This document shows positions 16,541-24,581 of a stretch of 64,000 nucleotides of DNA, in pieces; the first letter of the stretch is position 1, and every line of letters starts with the position of its first letter. A model generated the notes under the pieces. That model had not been told where the DNA came from and made no database searches. It worked only from the letters and a program-made list of their open reading frames with translations. The translations under genes and the position numbers were made by a program. Source of the DNA: Amycolatopsis balhimycina FH 1894 (GTDB lineage Bacteria > Actinomycetota > Actinomycetes > Mycobacteriales > Pseudonocardiaceae); contig NZ_KB913037.1 of the NCBI RefSeq assembly GCF_000384295.1, positions 3,458,649 through 3,522,648 of the forward strand, written 5' to 3'.

Positions 16541-17148
16541 CTCTGGAACAGCCGGGCGCAGCGGTGCGCCTCGCGCTTGTCCAGCCGGTGCCCGTCGAGG
16601 CCGGCCTGGATCGCGGCGAGTGCTTGTTCTTCAATCTCGGGGACGTCCGCGGCGAAGAAGTCGAAGAAGGCACACTGCTCGCTGGTGAACCCGTAGTGCT
16701 GCCGCATGGCCACGGCGACGTCCTTGCAGTACCGGCCGAAGGCGGCGAAGTTGGCGAAGATCCCGGCCGCGGTCGCGGACGACTCGCCGTTGAGCGCAAG
16801 CCACGCGACGTAGGCCGGGTAGGCCTGGCAGCCCGCGCGCGGCCGTTCCTTGCCATGGTCCGGACCAGTCGCGGCGAGCAACGCGTCCAGCATCCCGTTC
16901 GCCTGCTGCTCACCCGGTGCGAGACCGCCGAAGAAGACGCGCGCGTGCGGCTCGTCGGCCCGGGCGGCCAGCGCGTGGAAGCTCCGCCAGTCGCTGAGCG
17001 TGATCAGCTTCTCCTCCGCGGCCAGCGCGGCGAACACCGCGCGCGGCGCGCGGCCGGCGGTGATCGACGGGACGAGGCGGTTGTCGTCGTCGCGCGGCGC
17101 GAGCTCGGCCTGGATCTCCTCGAGCAGTTCACGAGCCGACCGGGTCAT
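16492..17148 (-). CDS. TenA/thiaminase II-like protein
   Basis: 218-residue all-helical protein of the heme-oxygenase-like TenA superfamily. The family feel is in AGCQAYPAYVAWLALNGE and FANFAAFGRYCKDVAVAMRQHYG, with a cysteine in the position of the reactive Cys of thiaminase II (EQCAFFDFFA or RYCKD). TenA proteins salvage degraded thiamin pyrimidines, but many actinobacterial members outside thi operons are unassigned. No thiamin gene or TPP riboswitch is nearby. GGGGGAA precedes the ATG at 17148. Confidence 0.65.
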   Translation of the reverse strand: MTRSARELLEEIQAELAPRDDDNRLVPSITAGRAPRAVFAALAAEEKLITLSDWRSFHALAARADEPHARVFFGGLAPGEQQANGMLDALLAATGPDHGKERPRAGCQAYPAYVAWLALNGESSATAAGIFANFAAFGRYCKDVAVAMRQHYGFTSEQCAFFDFFAADVPEIEEQALAAIQAGLDGHRLDKREAHRCARLFQSYELLFWNTLADEFPG

Positions 17149-17314
17149 CGGTTCCCCCTGTGGTCCACCGGACGTGGTCCCTCCATTGAAGCGCGGTTCG
17201 CGCGCGGACGCCCGTGTGCACTGTGGACAGTCGTGGGGAGCTGACCGCGAACACCGATGTGAAGGGGACGTCTGACCTGGCCGCGATTGTCTATCCCCCC
17301 GCGCCGGGAGCCCC

Positions 17315-17354
17315 TACAGTGTGGCCAACCGGAGCACCGAGGAGGCCAGCGTTG
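17315..17354 (+). promoter_or_regulatory. -10 and ribosome site deciding the TTG start of the acyl-CoA synthetase
   Basis: TACAGT (17315-17320) is a good -10. GAGGAGG at 17338-17344 is placed seven bases before TTG 17352, which fixes the start there rather than at an upstream in-frame start that would precede the promoter. Confidence 0.5.
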
Positions 17355-19217
17355 ACCACCCCGTCCGTCGCCGAGCAGACCGAAGGCCAGACGATCCCGC
17401 GGTTGCTGCGCCGCAACGCCGTCGAGTACCCGGACCTGCCGGCGATCACCTCGCTCGACGTCAAAGGGCAGCCGACGCTGACCTGGCGGGAGTTCCGCAC
17501 CGCGATCGCCGAGGTCTCCCGCGGGCTGGCCGGGCTCGGGCTCGCCACCGGCGACCGCATGCTGATCATGGCGCCCGGCTGCCCCGACCACATCGTCGCC
17601 GACCTCGCCGCGACGCACCTCGCCGCGATCCCCTGCACCGCCTACGCCACGCTCAGCCCGGACCAGATCCGGTTCGTCGCGCGGCACAGCGCGGCGCCGG
17701 TCGTGGTGCTCGGCGGCGAGAACGAGCTGGCGCGCTGGCGGCCGGTGCTCGACGACCTCCCGGCCCTGCGCCACATCGTGGTCATGGACGAAACCGCGCT
17801 CCCCGGCGACGACGACCGCTTCGTCTCGCTCGACGCCCTTCGAGCCCAGGGCCGGGAAGCGCTTGCGGCCGACCCCGGTGCGTTCGAACGGTCCTGGCCG
17901 GACATCCAGCCGGACGACCCGCTGTCGATGATCTACACCTCCGGCACGACCGGCGACCCGAAGGGTGTCGTGCTGTCGCACCGCAACGCGATCCACCAGG
18001 CGTACGCGGTCACCGAGCTGCACCACCCGCCGATGCACGCGACGAACATCGCCTACCTGCCGCTCGCGCACATCGCCGAGCGCCAGCTGTCGATCTACCT
18101 GCCGATCGTGTGGGCGGGCCACGTGCACACCCTCGCCGACCCGACGGCGGTCGCGGGCGCGCTCGGCAAGGTGCACCCGCAGAGCTTCTTCGGCGTGCCG
18201 CGCGTGTGGGAGAAGATGGTCGCCGCGCTGAAGAACATGCTCGGCAGCGTGCCGGAGGACCGGCGCACCGCGCTGCTGCAGGCGAACGAGCTGCTGCAGC
18301 AGGGCTACAAGCTGCGCAGCGCCGGGCAGCCGGTGCCCGCCGAGCTCGCCGAAAAGATCAAGCAGACCGACGAAGCCGCGCTGGCCCCGGTGCGCGCCCT
18401 GCTCGGGCTCGACAAGCTCCTGGTCGCCTCCAGCGGCGCGGCCGCCATCCCGGTCGAGATCATCTACTTCCTGGCCGGCCTCGGCATCGAGATCTGCGAG
18501 GTCTGGGGCCTGTCCGAGACGACCGGCGCGGCGACGTCCAACTCCGCCGGGTCGTTCCGCGCGGGCAGCGTCGGCAAGCCGCTCGAAGGCGTCGAGGTGA
18601 AGGTCGCCGAGGACGGCGAGCTGCTGGTCCGCAGCCCGATCGTGTTCCTCGGCTACCTGCAGGAGGACGGCACGATCGCCGACGCCACCGACGCCGACGG
18701 CTGGTACGCCACCGGCGACATCGGCACGATCGACGAAGACGGCTTCGTGACGATCACCGACCGCAAGAAGGAACTGATCATCACCTCGAGCGGCAAGAAC
18801 ATCGCGCCGACGAGGGTCGAGGGCCTGCTCAAGGAGCACCCGCTGATCGGCCAGGCGGTCGCGATCGGCGACGACCGGCCGTACGTGACGGCGCTGATCG
18901 TGCTCGACGACGAGATCGCGCCCGGCTGGGCCGCGGCGAACGGCGTCGAGGCCGCCCCCGAAAACCTCACAGACTTGGCGAACCACCCGGCGGTGCGGGC
19001 CGAGCTGGAACGCGCGGTCGAGTCGGCCAACAGCAGGCTCGCGCGGATCGAGCAGATCAAGCGCTACCACGTGCTGCCGAAGGCGTGGACGCCCGAGTCC
19101 GGCGAGCTGACCCCGACGCTCAAGCTCAAGCGCCGGGTCATCAACGACCGCTACTCGGCCGACATCGAAGCCCTCTACGCGGCCGTCCGCGACCCCGAAC
19201 CAGCCACGGGCTCGTAG
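17352..19217 (+). CDS. long-chain acyl-CoA synthetase (AMP-forming, FadD15-like)
   Basis: 621-residue adenylate-forming enzyme activating fatty acids to acyl-CoA. The phosphate-binding loop is MIYTSGTTGDPKGVVLSH; the A5 block is WGLSETTGA; A7 is GWYATGDIG; A8 is ITDRKKELIITSSGKNIAP, typical of long-chain ligases, and the C-terminal catalytic lysine falls in LTPTLKLKRR. A gate-like insertion and overall length fit the FadD15/FACL group acting at the membrane. The gene is closed by the hairpin at 19221, shared with a convergent SDR gene. Confidence 0.88.
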   Translation: MTTPSVAEQTEGQTIPRLLRRNAVEYPDLPAITSLDVKGQPTLTWREFRTAIAEVSRGLAGLGLATGDRMLIMAPGCPDHIVADLAATHLAAIPCTAYATLSPDQIRFVARHSAAPVVVLGGENELARWRPVLDDLPALRHIVVMDETALPGDDDRFVSLDALRAQGREALAADPGAFERSWPDIQPDDPLSMIYTSGTTGDPKGVVLSHRNAIHQAYAVTELHHPPMHATNIAYLPLAHIAERQLSIYLPIVWAGHVHTLADPTAVAGALGKVHPQSFFGVPRVWEKMVAALKNMLGSVPEDRRTALLQANELLQQGYKLRSAGQPVPAELAEKIKQTDEAALAPVRALLGLDKLLVASSGAAAIPVEIIYFLAGLGIEICEVWGLSETTGAATSNSAGSFRAGSVGKPLEGVEVKVAEDGELLVRSPIVFLGYLQEDGTIADATDADGWYATGDIGTIDEDGFVTITDRKKELIITSSGKNIAPTRVEGLLKEHPLIGQAVAIGDDRPYVTALIVLDDEIAPGWAAANGVEAAPENLTDLANHPAVRAELERAVESANSRLARIEQIKRYHVLPKAWTPESGELTPTLKLKRRVINDRYSADIEALYAAVRDPEPATGS

Positions 19218-19220
19218 CCG

Positions 19221-19255
19221 CCCAAGCGCCCCAATGTGGCATTGGGGCGCTTGGG
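19221..19255. terminator. perfect 16-bp hairpin between convergent genes
   Basis: Arms 19221-19236 and 19240-19255 are exact complements around TGG. The core CCCCAATG-tgg-CATTGGGG echoes the AATG/CATT core of the other hairpins here. It serves both the acyl-CoA synthetase and the SDR gene. Confidence 0.85.
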
Positions 19256-20155
19256 TCAGGCGGTGCGCGGCGAGGTCGTGTCCGTCCACTTGCGCAGCCT
19301 CGGCGGGACGCGCTTCTCCAGGCCGTAGTTCTCCAGGTGGGCGGAAAAGACCTCGTCGAACGCCTTCTGCACGGTCTCGGTGTCCCACACCGGGCGCTCG
19401 AGGATCGGCTGCTTGAGGAACGGCTGGCCCATGATGTGCAGCTGCGGGCCGTTGCACCGGATCATCTGGCCGGTGATGCCGTCCGAGCCGTCGCCGAGCA
19501 GGAACAGCACGACCGGCGCGATCCGCGACGGCGTGCGGTCCGGCGGGCAGGCCCGCAGGGACCGCTCGGACTTCCACACCATCCGGGTGTGGGCGAGCGG
19601 GCAGACGGCGTTGACGCGGATCCCGACGTCCTCGAGGTCGAGCGCCCAGGAGTAGGTCAGGGACGCGACCGCGCCCTTGCTCGCCGCGTACACGCCGAGC
19701 TTGCGCTGCCCGAGCGAGGCGCCCGAGGAGATGTTGACGATCGAGCCGCCGGTGCCCGCGTCGACCATCGCCTTGATCGCGGCGAGCCCGGTGTTCACCA
19801 CGCCGAGGACGTTGACCGCGACGAGTTCGCGCGCCTGCTCGGCGTCGTCCTCCCAGGGCAGTGCCTCGTAGTTCAGCCCGGCGTTGTTGACCAGCCCGTC
19901 GATCCCGCCGAACTCCTTGACGCACAGGTCGACGATCTCCTGCGCCTCGCCCGCCTCTGCCACGCTGTGCCCGCTGGCGACGGCGCGGCCGCCGTGCGCC
20001 CGGATGTTCGCCGCCGTCCGCTCGGCCAGCTCCGCGTCGACGTCGTTGACGACCACCGCCCCGCCCGCGCGCGCGACGTGCACCGCGAACGCCTCGCCCA
20101 GCCCCCGGCCGGCACCGGTCACGACGACCGCCTTGCCCTGCATCAACCCGTCCAT
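19256..20155 (-). CDS. short-chain dehydrogenase/reductase
   Basis: 299-residue NAD(P)-dependent SDR. The cofactor loop is TGAGRGLGEAF; NNAG follows at about residue 88; catalytic Ser is in NISSGAS and the Tyr/Lys pair in YAASK. An Asp after the second strand (VVNDVD) favours NAD(H). The C-terminal extension past the usual 250 residues is reminiscent of the SDR part of peroxisomal multifunctional beta-oxidation enzymes. ATG 20155 follows GGGGAGA. Its convergent neighbour is an acyl-CoA synthetase, so a role in lipid or steroid oxidation is plausible but inferred. Confidence 0.85.
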   Translation of the reverse strand: MDGLMQGKAVVVTGAGRGLGEAFAVHVARAGGAVVVNDVDAELAERTAANIRAHGGRAVASGHSVAEAGEAQEIVDLCVKEFGGIDGLVNNAGLNYEALPWEDDAEQARELVAVNVLGVVNTGLAAIKAMVDAGTGGSIVNISSGASLGQRKLGVYAASKGAVASLTYSWALDLEDVGIRVNAVCPLAHTRMVWKSERSLRACPPDRTPSRIAPVVLFLLGDGSDGITGQMIRCNGPQLHIMGQPFLKQPILERPVWDTETVQKAFDEVFSAHLENYGLEKRVPPRLRKWTDTTSPRTA

Positions 20156-20536
20156 CGCTTCTCCCCGATCTGCAGCGCCGACGGCGCGCGTTCCGTCCAC
20201 CCCGGCCGGCTCACTGTCCAGTCTTGGCCCATTCGGTCCAACGCGGCATCGGCGCGACGACGAGCGGCCGCCGCCCTGCGCCGAGCGAGTCCGGTTCGAT
20301 CAGTCCGCAGGTACCCGCGAGCCGGTCACGGCCGCCAACTGCCCTCGTCCGCGGGTAATCCGATCGGTTTCTCCCGCGGGTGAGCGACGCGCGTTCCGGG
20401 GACATCGGGGCGTAGCCGGAGCCATACTGCTAGTGCTTCCGGGAGGTCGGCGGTGACTCCCCCGGATGGGGTCGTCACTGGCGAGGCACAATGCGGACGA
20501 TCCATATTCACTCGATCGGGGGACGGTGGTGACGAG

Positions 20537-21748
20537 GTGACGACGCGCGCGACACCACGGCTCCGAGCCGTCCTGGCCAACCACGAATTCCGCGCGCTGT
20601 GGTTCGCCGAGACGCAGTCGATGCTCGGCGACCAGCTGACCATCGTCGCGCTGGCCGTCCTGATCTTCGACCGGACCGGGTCGCCGCTGCTCACGGCCGT
20701 CGTCTACTCCCTGACGTTCCTGCCCGCGCTCGCCGGCGGGCTCGGGCTCTCGCAGCTCGCCGACCGGTTCCCGCGCCGGACGGTCCTGGTGACCGGCTCG
20801 TTCGCGCAGGCCGTGCTGACCGGGCTGATGGCCGTGCCCGGGATGCCGATGGGCTGGCTGTTCGTCCTGTTCGTCTTCGCCCGGCTGGCGAACGCGCCGG
20901 CCAACGCGGCGCAGAACGCGCTCGGCCGCGAGATCTTCGCCGCCGACGACGTCTACCTGCAGAGCCAGGACCTGCGCGGGATCACGAACAACACCGCGAT
21001 GCTGGCCGGTCTCGCCGCGGGCGGCCTGCTGGTGACCACCATCGGCACGTCGTGGGCGCTGGCGATCGACGCGCTGACGTTCCTGGTCTCGGCCGTCGCC
21101 GTGCGGCTGATGGTGCTGCGGCGCCCGGCGGCGGGGGACGGCGGCGCCCCGTGGTTCGGCGCCGTCCGGCAGGTTTTCGGCGACGAACGGCTGCGGGTGC
21201 TGCTCTACCTGTCCTGGCTCGTCGGCCTGGCGGTGATCCCGGAGGGGCTCGCCGCGCCGCTCGCCGCCCAGCTGGGCGCGGGCGACCAGGCGGTGGGCTG
21301 GCTGCTGGCCGCCGACCCGCTGGGGTTCGTGCTGGGCACGTTCCTGCTCTCGCGGTACGTCTCGACGGAGCACCGCCGCAAGCTGCTGGGGGTGCTGGCC
21401 GCGCTGCCGCTGGCCGCGCTGGCGGCGTTCGCGCTGCGGCCGAACCTGTGGCTCGCGCTGGTCCTGCTCGCGCTGGCCGGTGCGACCGGCGCGTACGTCA
21501 TCACGGTGTCCGCCACATTCATCACATGGGTGCCGAACGACATCCGGGGCAGCGCCGGCGGGCTGTACCGGACCGGGCTGCGGGTCGCCCAGGGTGTGGG
21601 CGTGGGCATCGGCGGGCTGGTGGCCCAGGGAATCGGTTCCGCGGGCACTACGGTCGCGCTCGCCGGGGCCGTGGGCCTGCTGCTGGCCGTCCCGGTGGGG
21701 TTCGCCTGGCACCGGGTCGGCGCGGAACCGGGACCACGGCTGTCATGA
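20537..21748 (+). CDS. MFS transporter, exporter-like
   Basis: 403-residue major facilitator with about twelve hydrophobic helices, probably a drug or metabolite exporter of the MFS_3 (enterobactin-exporter-like) group. It opens with LRAVLANHEFRALWFAE, a typical start; the loop 2-3 signature is LADRFPRRTVLV. GTG 20537 is chosen: GGGGGACGG lies about ten bases upstream. The stop lies inside an 11-bp tandem duplication (CTGTCATGAGC twice, 21740-21761). The next thing downstream, on the other strand, is the micro-ORF array. Confidence 0.85.
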   Translation: MTTRATPRLRAVLANHEFRALWFAETQSMLGDQLTIVALAVLIFDRTGSPLLTAVVYSLTFLPALAGGLGLSQLADRFPRRTVLVTGSFAQAVLTGLMAVPGMPMGWLFVLFVFARLANAPANAAQNALGREIFAADDVYLQSQDLRGITNNTAMLAGLAAGGLLVTTIGTSWALAIDALTFLVSAVAVRLMVLRRPAAGDGGAPWFGAVRQVFGDERLRVLLYLSWLVGLAVIPEGLAAPLAAQLGAGDQAVGWLLAADPLGFVLGTFLLSRYVSTEHRRKLLGVLAALPLAALAAFALRPNLWLALVLLALAGATGAYVITVSATFITWVPNDIRGSAGGLYRTGLRVAQGVGVGIGGLVAQGIGSAGTTVALAGAVGLLLAVPVGFAWHRVGAEPGPRLS

Positions 21749-21767
21749 GCCTGTCATGAGCCGCGGT

Positions 21768-21788
21768 TCAGAGGTCACGGTTGGCCAT
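21768..21788 (-). CDS. micro-ORF 1, peptide MANRDL
   Basis: ATG-GCC-AAC-CGT-GAC-CTC-TGA on the left strand. A ribosome site GGAGAGG (21804-21798) lies nine bases before the ATG. One of three copies with an exact 70-bp period; all differences within the Asn-Arg-Asp-Leu codons are synonymous. Not long enough to judge by composition; the support is the repeated RBS-start-peptide-stop design. Confidence 0.5.
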   Translation of the reverse strand: MANRDL

Positions 21789-21837
21789 CGGACGCCACCT
21801 CTCCGCACAGTCAAGATCATGAATGGTATTCGGCCGG

Positions 21838-21858
21838 TCACAGGTCGCGGTTGCGCAC
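21838..21858 (-). CDS. micro-ORF 2, peptide MRNRDL
   Basis: GTG-CGC-AAC-CGC-GAC-CTG-TGA on the left strand, with GAGAGG (21872-21867) eight bases before the GTG. Second unit of the 70-bp array. Residue 2 differs from the other copies, while Asn-Arg-Asp-Leu is kept with different codons. Confidence 0.5.
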   Translation of the reverse strand: MRNRDL

Positions 21859-21907
21859 GGTTGCCGCCTCTCGGGGGTAATGGGGGCGAGGACAATTCGC
21901 TGGCGCA

Positions 21908-21928
21908 TCAGAGATCGCGGTTGCTCAA
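21908..21928 (-). CDS. micro-ORF 3, peptide MSNRDL
   Basis: TTG-AGC-AAC-CGC-GAT-CTC-TGA on the left strand, with GGAGG (21941-21937) eight bases before the TTG. First unit in the direction of transcription. An in-frame GTG three codons earlier overlaps the ribosome site and is unlikely. Confidence 0.48.
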   Translation of the reverse strand: MSNRDL

Positions 21929-22094
21929 CGGTGCCACCTCCGTGTGGGGAGCCTGAAGATGTTTCTGGTCCGCGTTCCCGGCAGTTCCACCGAGGACCCG
22001 TCAGTTCCGTTGCAGTGGGATGGTACCCGCCCACGGAATGCGTGAACACTCTGGCAGGTACCGATGAGATTACTCAGCGCCCCACGTACGCTGG

Positions 22095-22112
22095 AAAGGA
22101 GGTGACCAATTG
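22095..22112 (+). promoter_or_regulatory. maximal Shine-Dalgarno sequence before a TTG start
   Basis: AAAGGAGGTGA (22095-22105) is an eleven-base perfect complement of the 16S rRNA 3' end, and GGAGG stands seven bases before TTG 22110. It decides this start for the diguanylate cyclase. Confidence 0.8.
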
Positions 22113-23522
22113 CATCCCGGACCAGACGACGCCGCGACCGGCGGCGGCGCGCCGGCGGACCGAGGCGGGCCGCGGCCGCCGGTGCCGCACGAAGGACCAG
22201 CCCAGGCGACCACGCCCAGTGGTCCACCCGGGACGGTCTGGCGCGAGCACCCGTTCTCGCCGCGGAACTGGGCACTCTGGCGCCGTCGCCCCCGGGTCGT
22301 ATTGTTCATGCTCGGCAGCGAAGCGCTCGCCGTCGCCGTGCTCGCCATTTCCCTCGCCCATTCACAGGCGCTCGTCCCCCGCGACTGGGTCAACTTCGGA
22401 ATCCTCGCCGTCGGCGCGACCGTCCACATTCAGCTGACCCAGCGCCAGGAAGAACGGCGGCGAAACCGCAAAAAGACGGTCCTGATCGACCTCACCGCGG
22501 TGTGGACTTTTTCGGCCGCGATGATCCTGCCGGTACCGCTGATCCTCTTCGTCATCTTCGTGGTCCGGCTCCAGCATTGGTTCATCGCCCGCCGACCCGC
22601 GCACAACTTCATTTTCTCCTCGATCACGCACGGCCTCGCGGGGGTGCTCGCCCACCTCGCCTACACCTCGTTCGGGCCCCATTTCTCCGGCTCCGGCTGG
22701 AGCGACTTCCTCTACGAGTTCGCCACGATCGCCCTCACCGGCGCCATCTACGAGGCGATCCAGATCGTTTACGTCGGCGGGGCACTGGCGCTCGGCATGT
22801 CTTCCGAGCCGACCGTCCGTAACGTCCTGGGCAGCCCGGCCGACAACATGCTTGAAGCGATCACCATCGGCCTCGGCGCGGTGACCGCGATTCTGCTCGC
22901 CACCGTGCCGCCGATGGTGGCGGTGATGGCCGTGGTCACCGTGGTCTTCAATCGCCTCGCGGAACTCGACCAGCTCCAGAACGACGTCCGGACGGATCCG
23001 AAAACGGGCATTCTCAACATGCGCGGCTGGTCCGAGTCGGCGGAGCGGGCACTGGAACGGACCGCTCGATCGGGTGATCAACTGGCACTCCTGATGGTCG
23101 ATCTCGACCACTTCAAGTGGATTAACGACACCTTTGGGCATCCGGCGGGTGACGACGTGCTGCGCACAGTTGCGCAAACCCTCGACGAAGTGACCAGACC
23201 GAGCGACTTGGTCGGCCGTTTCGGCGGTGAGGAATTCCTCATTCTGCTGCCGGACATCGACGAAGAGGCGACCTGGGAAGCGGCGGAACGGATACGCATC
23301 GCGATTGCCAAGCTGCACATCGTGACCACGGACAAGCGTGGCGACCCGGCGACCATCGCCGACCGGACGACGTCGATCGGCGTGGCCCGTCACCCGCGCC
23401 ACGGCGACACCCTCGAGCGCCTGCTCCACTCCGCCGACGCCGCCGTCTACCTGGCGAAGGAGAACGGCCGCGACCAGGTCTGCTTCGCGCCGGACAGCCT
23501 CACGCCCCCAGCCGGACCGTGA
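22110..23522 (+). CDS. membrane diguanylate cyclase (GGDEF)
   Basis: 470-residue c-di-GMP synthase. Residues about 65-270 hold some six membrane helices forming a sensory region not assignable to a named MASE family by eye. The GGDEF domain (about 295-460) has the substrate block DHFKWINDTFGHPAGDD, active-site GGEEF at residues 372-376 and an allosteric inhibition site RPSD five residues before it, so the enzyme should be active and product-inhibited. No EAL domain. The N terminus (about 60 residues) is Pro/Gly-rich. Its end overlaps the convergent unknown gene by 23 bases. Confidence 0.9.
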   Translation: MHPGPDDAATGGGAPADRGGPRPPVPHEGPAQATTPSGPPGTVWREHPFSPRNWALWRRRPRVVLFMLGSEALAVAVLAISLAHSQALVPRDWVNFGILAVGATVHIQLTQRQEERRRNRKKTVLIDLTAVWTFSAAMILPVPLILFVIFVVRLQHWFIARRPAHNFIFSSITHGLAGVLAHLAYTSFGPHFSGSGWSDFLYEFATIALTGAIYEAIQIVYVGGALALGMSSEPTVRNVLGSPADNMLEAITIGLGAVTAILLATVPPMVAVMAVVTVVFNRLAELDQLQNDVRTDPKTGILNMRGWSESAERALERTARSGDQLALLMVDLDHFKWINDTFGHPAGDDVLRTVAQTLDEVTRPSDLVGRFGGEEFLILLPDIDEEATWEAAERIRIAIAKLHIVTTDKRGDPATIADRTTSIGVARHPRHGDTLERLLHSADAAVYLAKENGRDQVCFAPDSLTPPAGP

Positions 23523-24414
23523 GCTCCAGCTTGACGAGCACGTCGGCGGACGACCCGGCCGATGCGACGTCGAGCCGCAGCCGCTCGCCGCGGTAGCCCG
23601 CGGACTCCAGCCGCAGCACGCGCGCGCCGGGTGCCGGCCGCGGGTGGCACCAGTGCCGCGCCCTCGGCGTCCCGGCCGGGTCCTTGGCCAGGACGAGGTA
23701 TTCGTGCCCGAGGTCGTCGGTCACCCGGCCGAGCCCCTTCCACCAGAGCGCCCGCAGGGTCAGCCCCTCCTCGTCGCGCACCAGCTCCACCGGCGCGGCC
23801 GACTCGACGTCGACGCGGAACCCGCGGTCGCCGATGCGCAGCGAGCGGACGTCGAGGAAAGCGCTTCCGGTCCGCACGAGGTCACCGCTCGGGACGCGGC
23901 CGCCCCGGTCCGGCGCCGGGAGCAGGGCGGCCACCGCGAGCTCCGCGGCGAGCCGCCCGTCGCCGGCCGCCGGGACCTCCGGGACGCCCCGCAGCTCGCC
24001 GGCGAGGATCCGGTGCCCGCAGGCCTCCGCCCAGCCCAGCGCCGCCGCCCGCAGCCCCGGCTCGGCCCGCAGCCGGTCGAGCAACGGCCCGGCGCGACGG
24101 GTTCTGCTGTGGCGGGTTCTGCTGTAGTGAGCGGCCCGGGCCAGGCGGGCGGCTTCCGGGCCGGCCGGATGGCAGGCGCCGAAGAAGCCGATCACCGCCC
24201 GGTCGAGGGCCCGCAGCTGGCCGGCCAGCACCACGCGGGCGACCGGCACGGGATGGGTGCGCGCCAGCTCCGACGGCGCGTGGTCGCGCAGAGCACGGGC
24301 GAGCGCGCGCAGTTCGGGCGTCCGCGGTTCGCGCAGGGCGGCACCGGGAGCCAGCCGGCGCAAGGCGCGCACGGTGTTCTCCACGGGCACGTTTTCGAGG
24401 TCGGTCGAGGCCAC
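23500..24414 (-). CDS. uncharacterised protein, 304 aa
   Basis: Not recognised. GTG 24414 has AGGAGGG eight bases upstream and gives a 304-residue soluble protein. The first half is helical and Ala/Leu/Arg-rich (ENTVRALRRLAPGAALREP onward); the second half is strand-like with alternating hydrophobics and ends in DVLVKLELTVRLG. An in-frame 15-base tandem duplication (HYSRT-RHSRT-RR, bases about 24098-24127) sits in the middle. No signal peptide or membrane segment. Ends inside the last codons of the diguanylate cyclase gene on the other strand. Confidence 0.6.
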   Translation of the reverse strand: MASTDLENVPVENTVRALRRLAPGAALREPRTPELRALARALRDHAPSELARTHPVPVARVVLAGQLRALDRAVIGFFGACHPAGPEAARLARAAHYSRTRHSRTRRAGPLLDRLRAEPGLRAAALGWAEACGHRILAGELRGVPEVPAAGDGRLAAELAVAALLPAPDRGGRVPSGDLVRTGSAFLDVRSLRIGDRGFRVDVESAAPVELVRDEEGLTLRALWWKGLGRVTDDLGHEYLVLAKDPAGTPRARHWCHPRPAPGARVLRLESAGYRGERLRLDVASAGSSADVLVKLELTVRLGA

Positions 24415-24581
24415 AGCACGCCCTCCTGGTCGCCGTGCCCCCCGTTTCGAGTCTCGGGGGCGCGATCCGGCGGCGGAAGGGAAGAACGGGCAGCCGTGCG
24501 GGCAGCATAGAAGAAAGCCGCACCGGATCCCGGGGGTTGTCCCCATCCCGGCGCGGTGGCGGGGCTGGCACCCTGGACGGC

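Larger units (their letters stand above)
21768..21941 (-). repeat. three direct repeats with 70-bp period, each RBS plus hexapeptide ORF
   Basis: Stops at 21768, 21838 and 21908 are exactly 70 bases apart. The conserved unit is about 33 bases: GAGGyGGC, a short spacer, a start codon, then xNRDL and TGA. The 37 or so bases between units are not conserved. The region 21749-22109 holds no other gene; any transcript would begin left-strand between about 22100 and 21945, divergent from the diguanylate cyclase gene. Confidence 0.75.

Noticed and set aside
17145..19925. 926-codon open frame on the left strand across the acyl-CoA synthetase gene
   Set aside because: It runs antisense to a gene with clear catalytic motifs, is Arg/Gly/Asp-rich and has no domain; it is a by-product of high G+C.
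21768..21941. CRISPR array or tandem riboswitch as explanation of the 70-bp repeats
   Set aside because: Repeat units differ among themselves and the variable bases fall at third codon positions; there is no palindromic CRISPR-like unit, no cas gene, and no conserved aptamer-like pairing that I can see.
23562..24581. Upstream extension of the phospholipase A2 gene frame
   Set aside because: The extension is antisense to the 304-aa gene that has its own ribosome site, and is almost entirely Arg/Pro/Ala/Gly.
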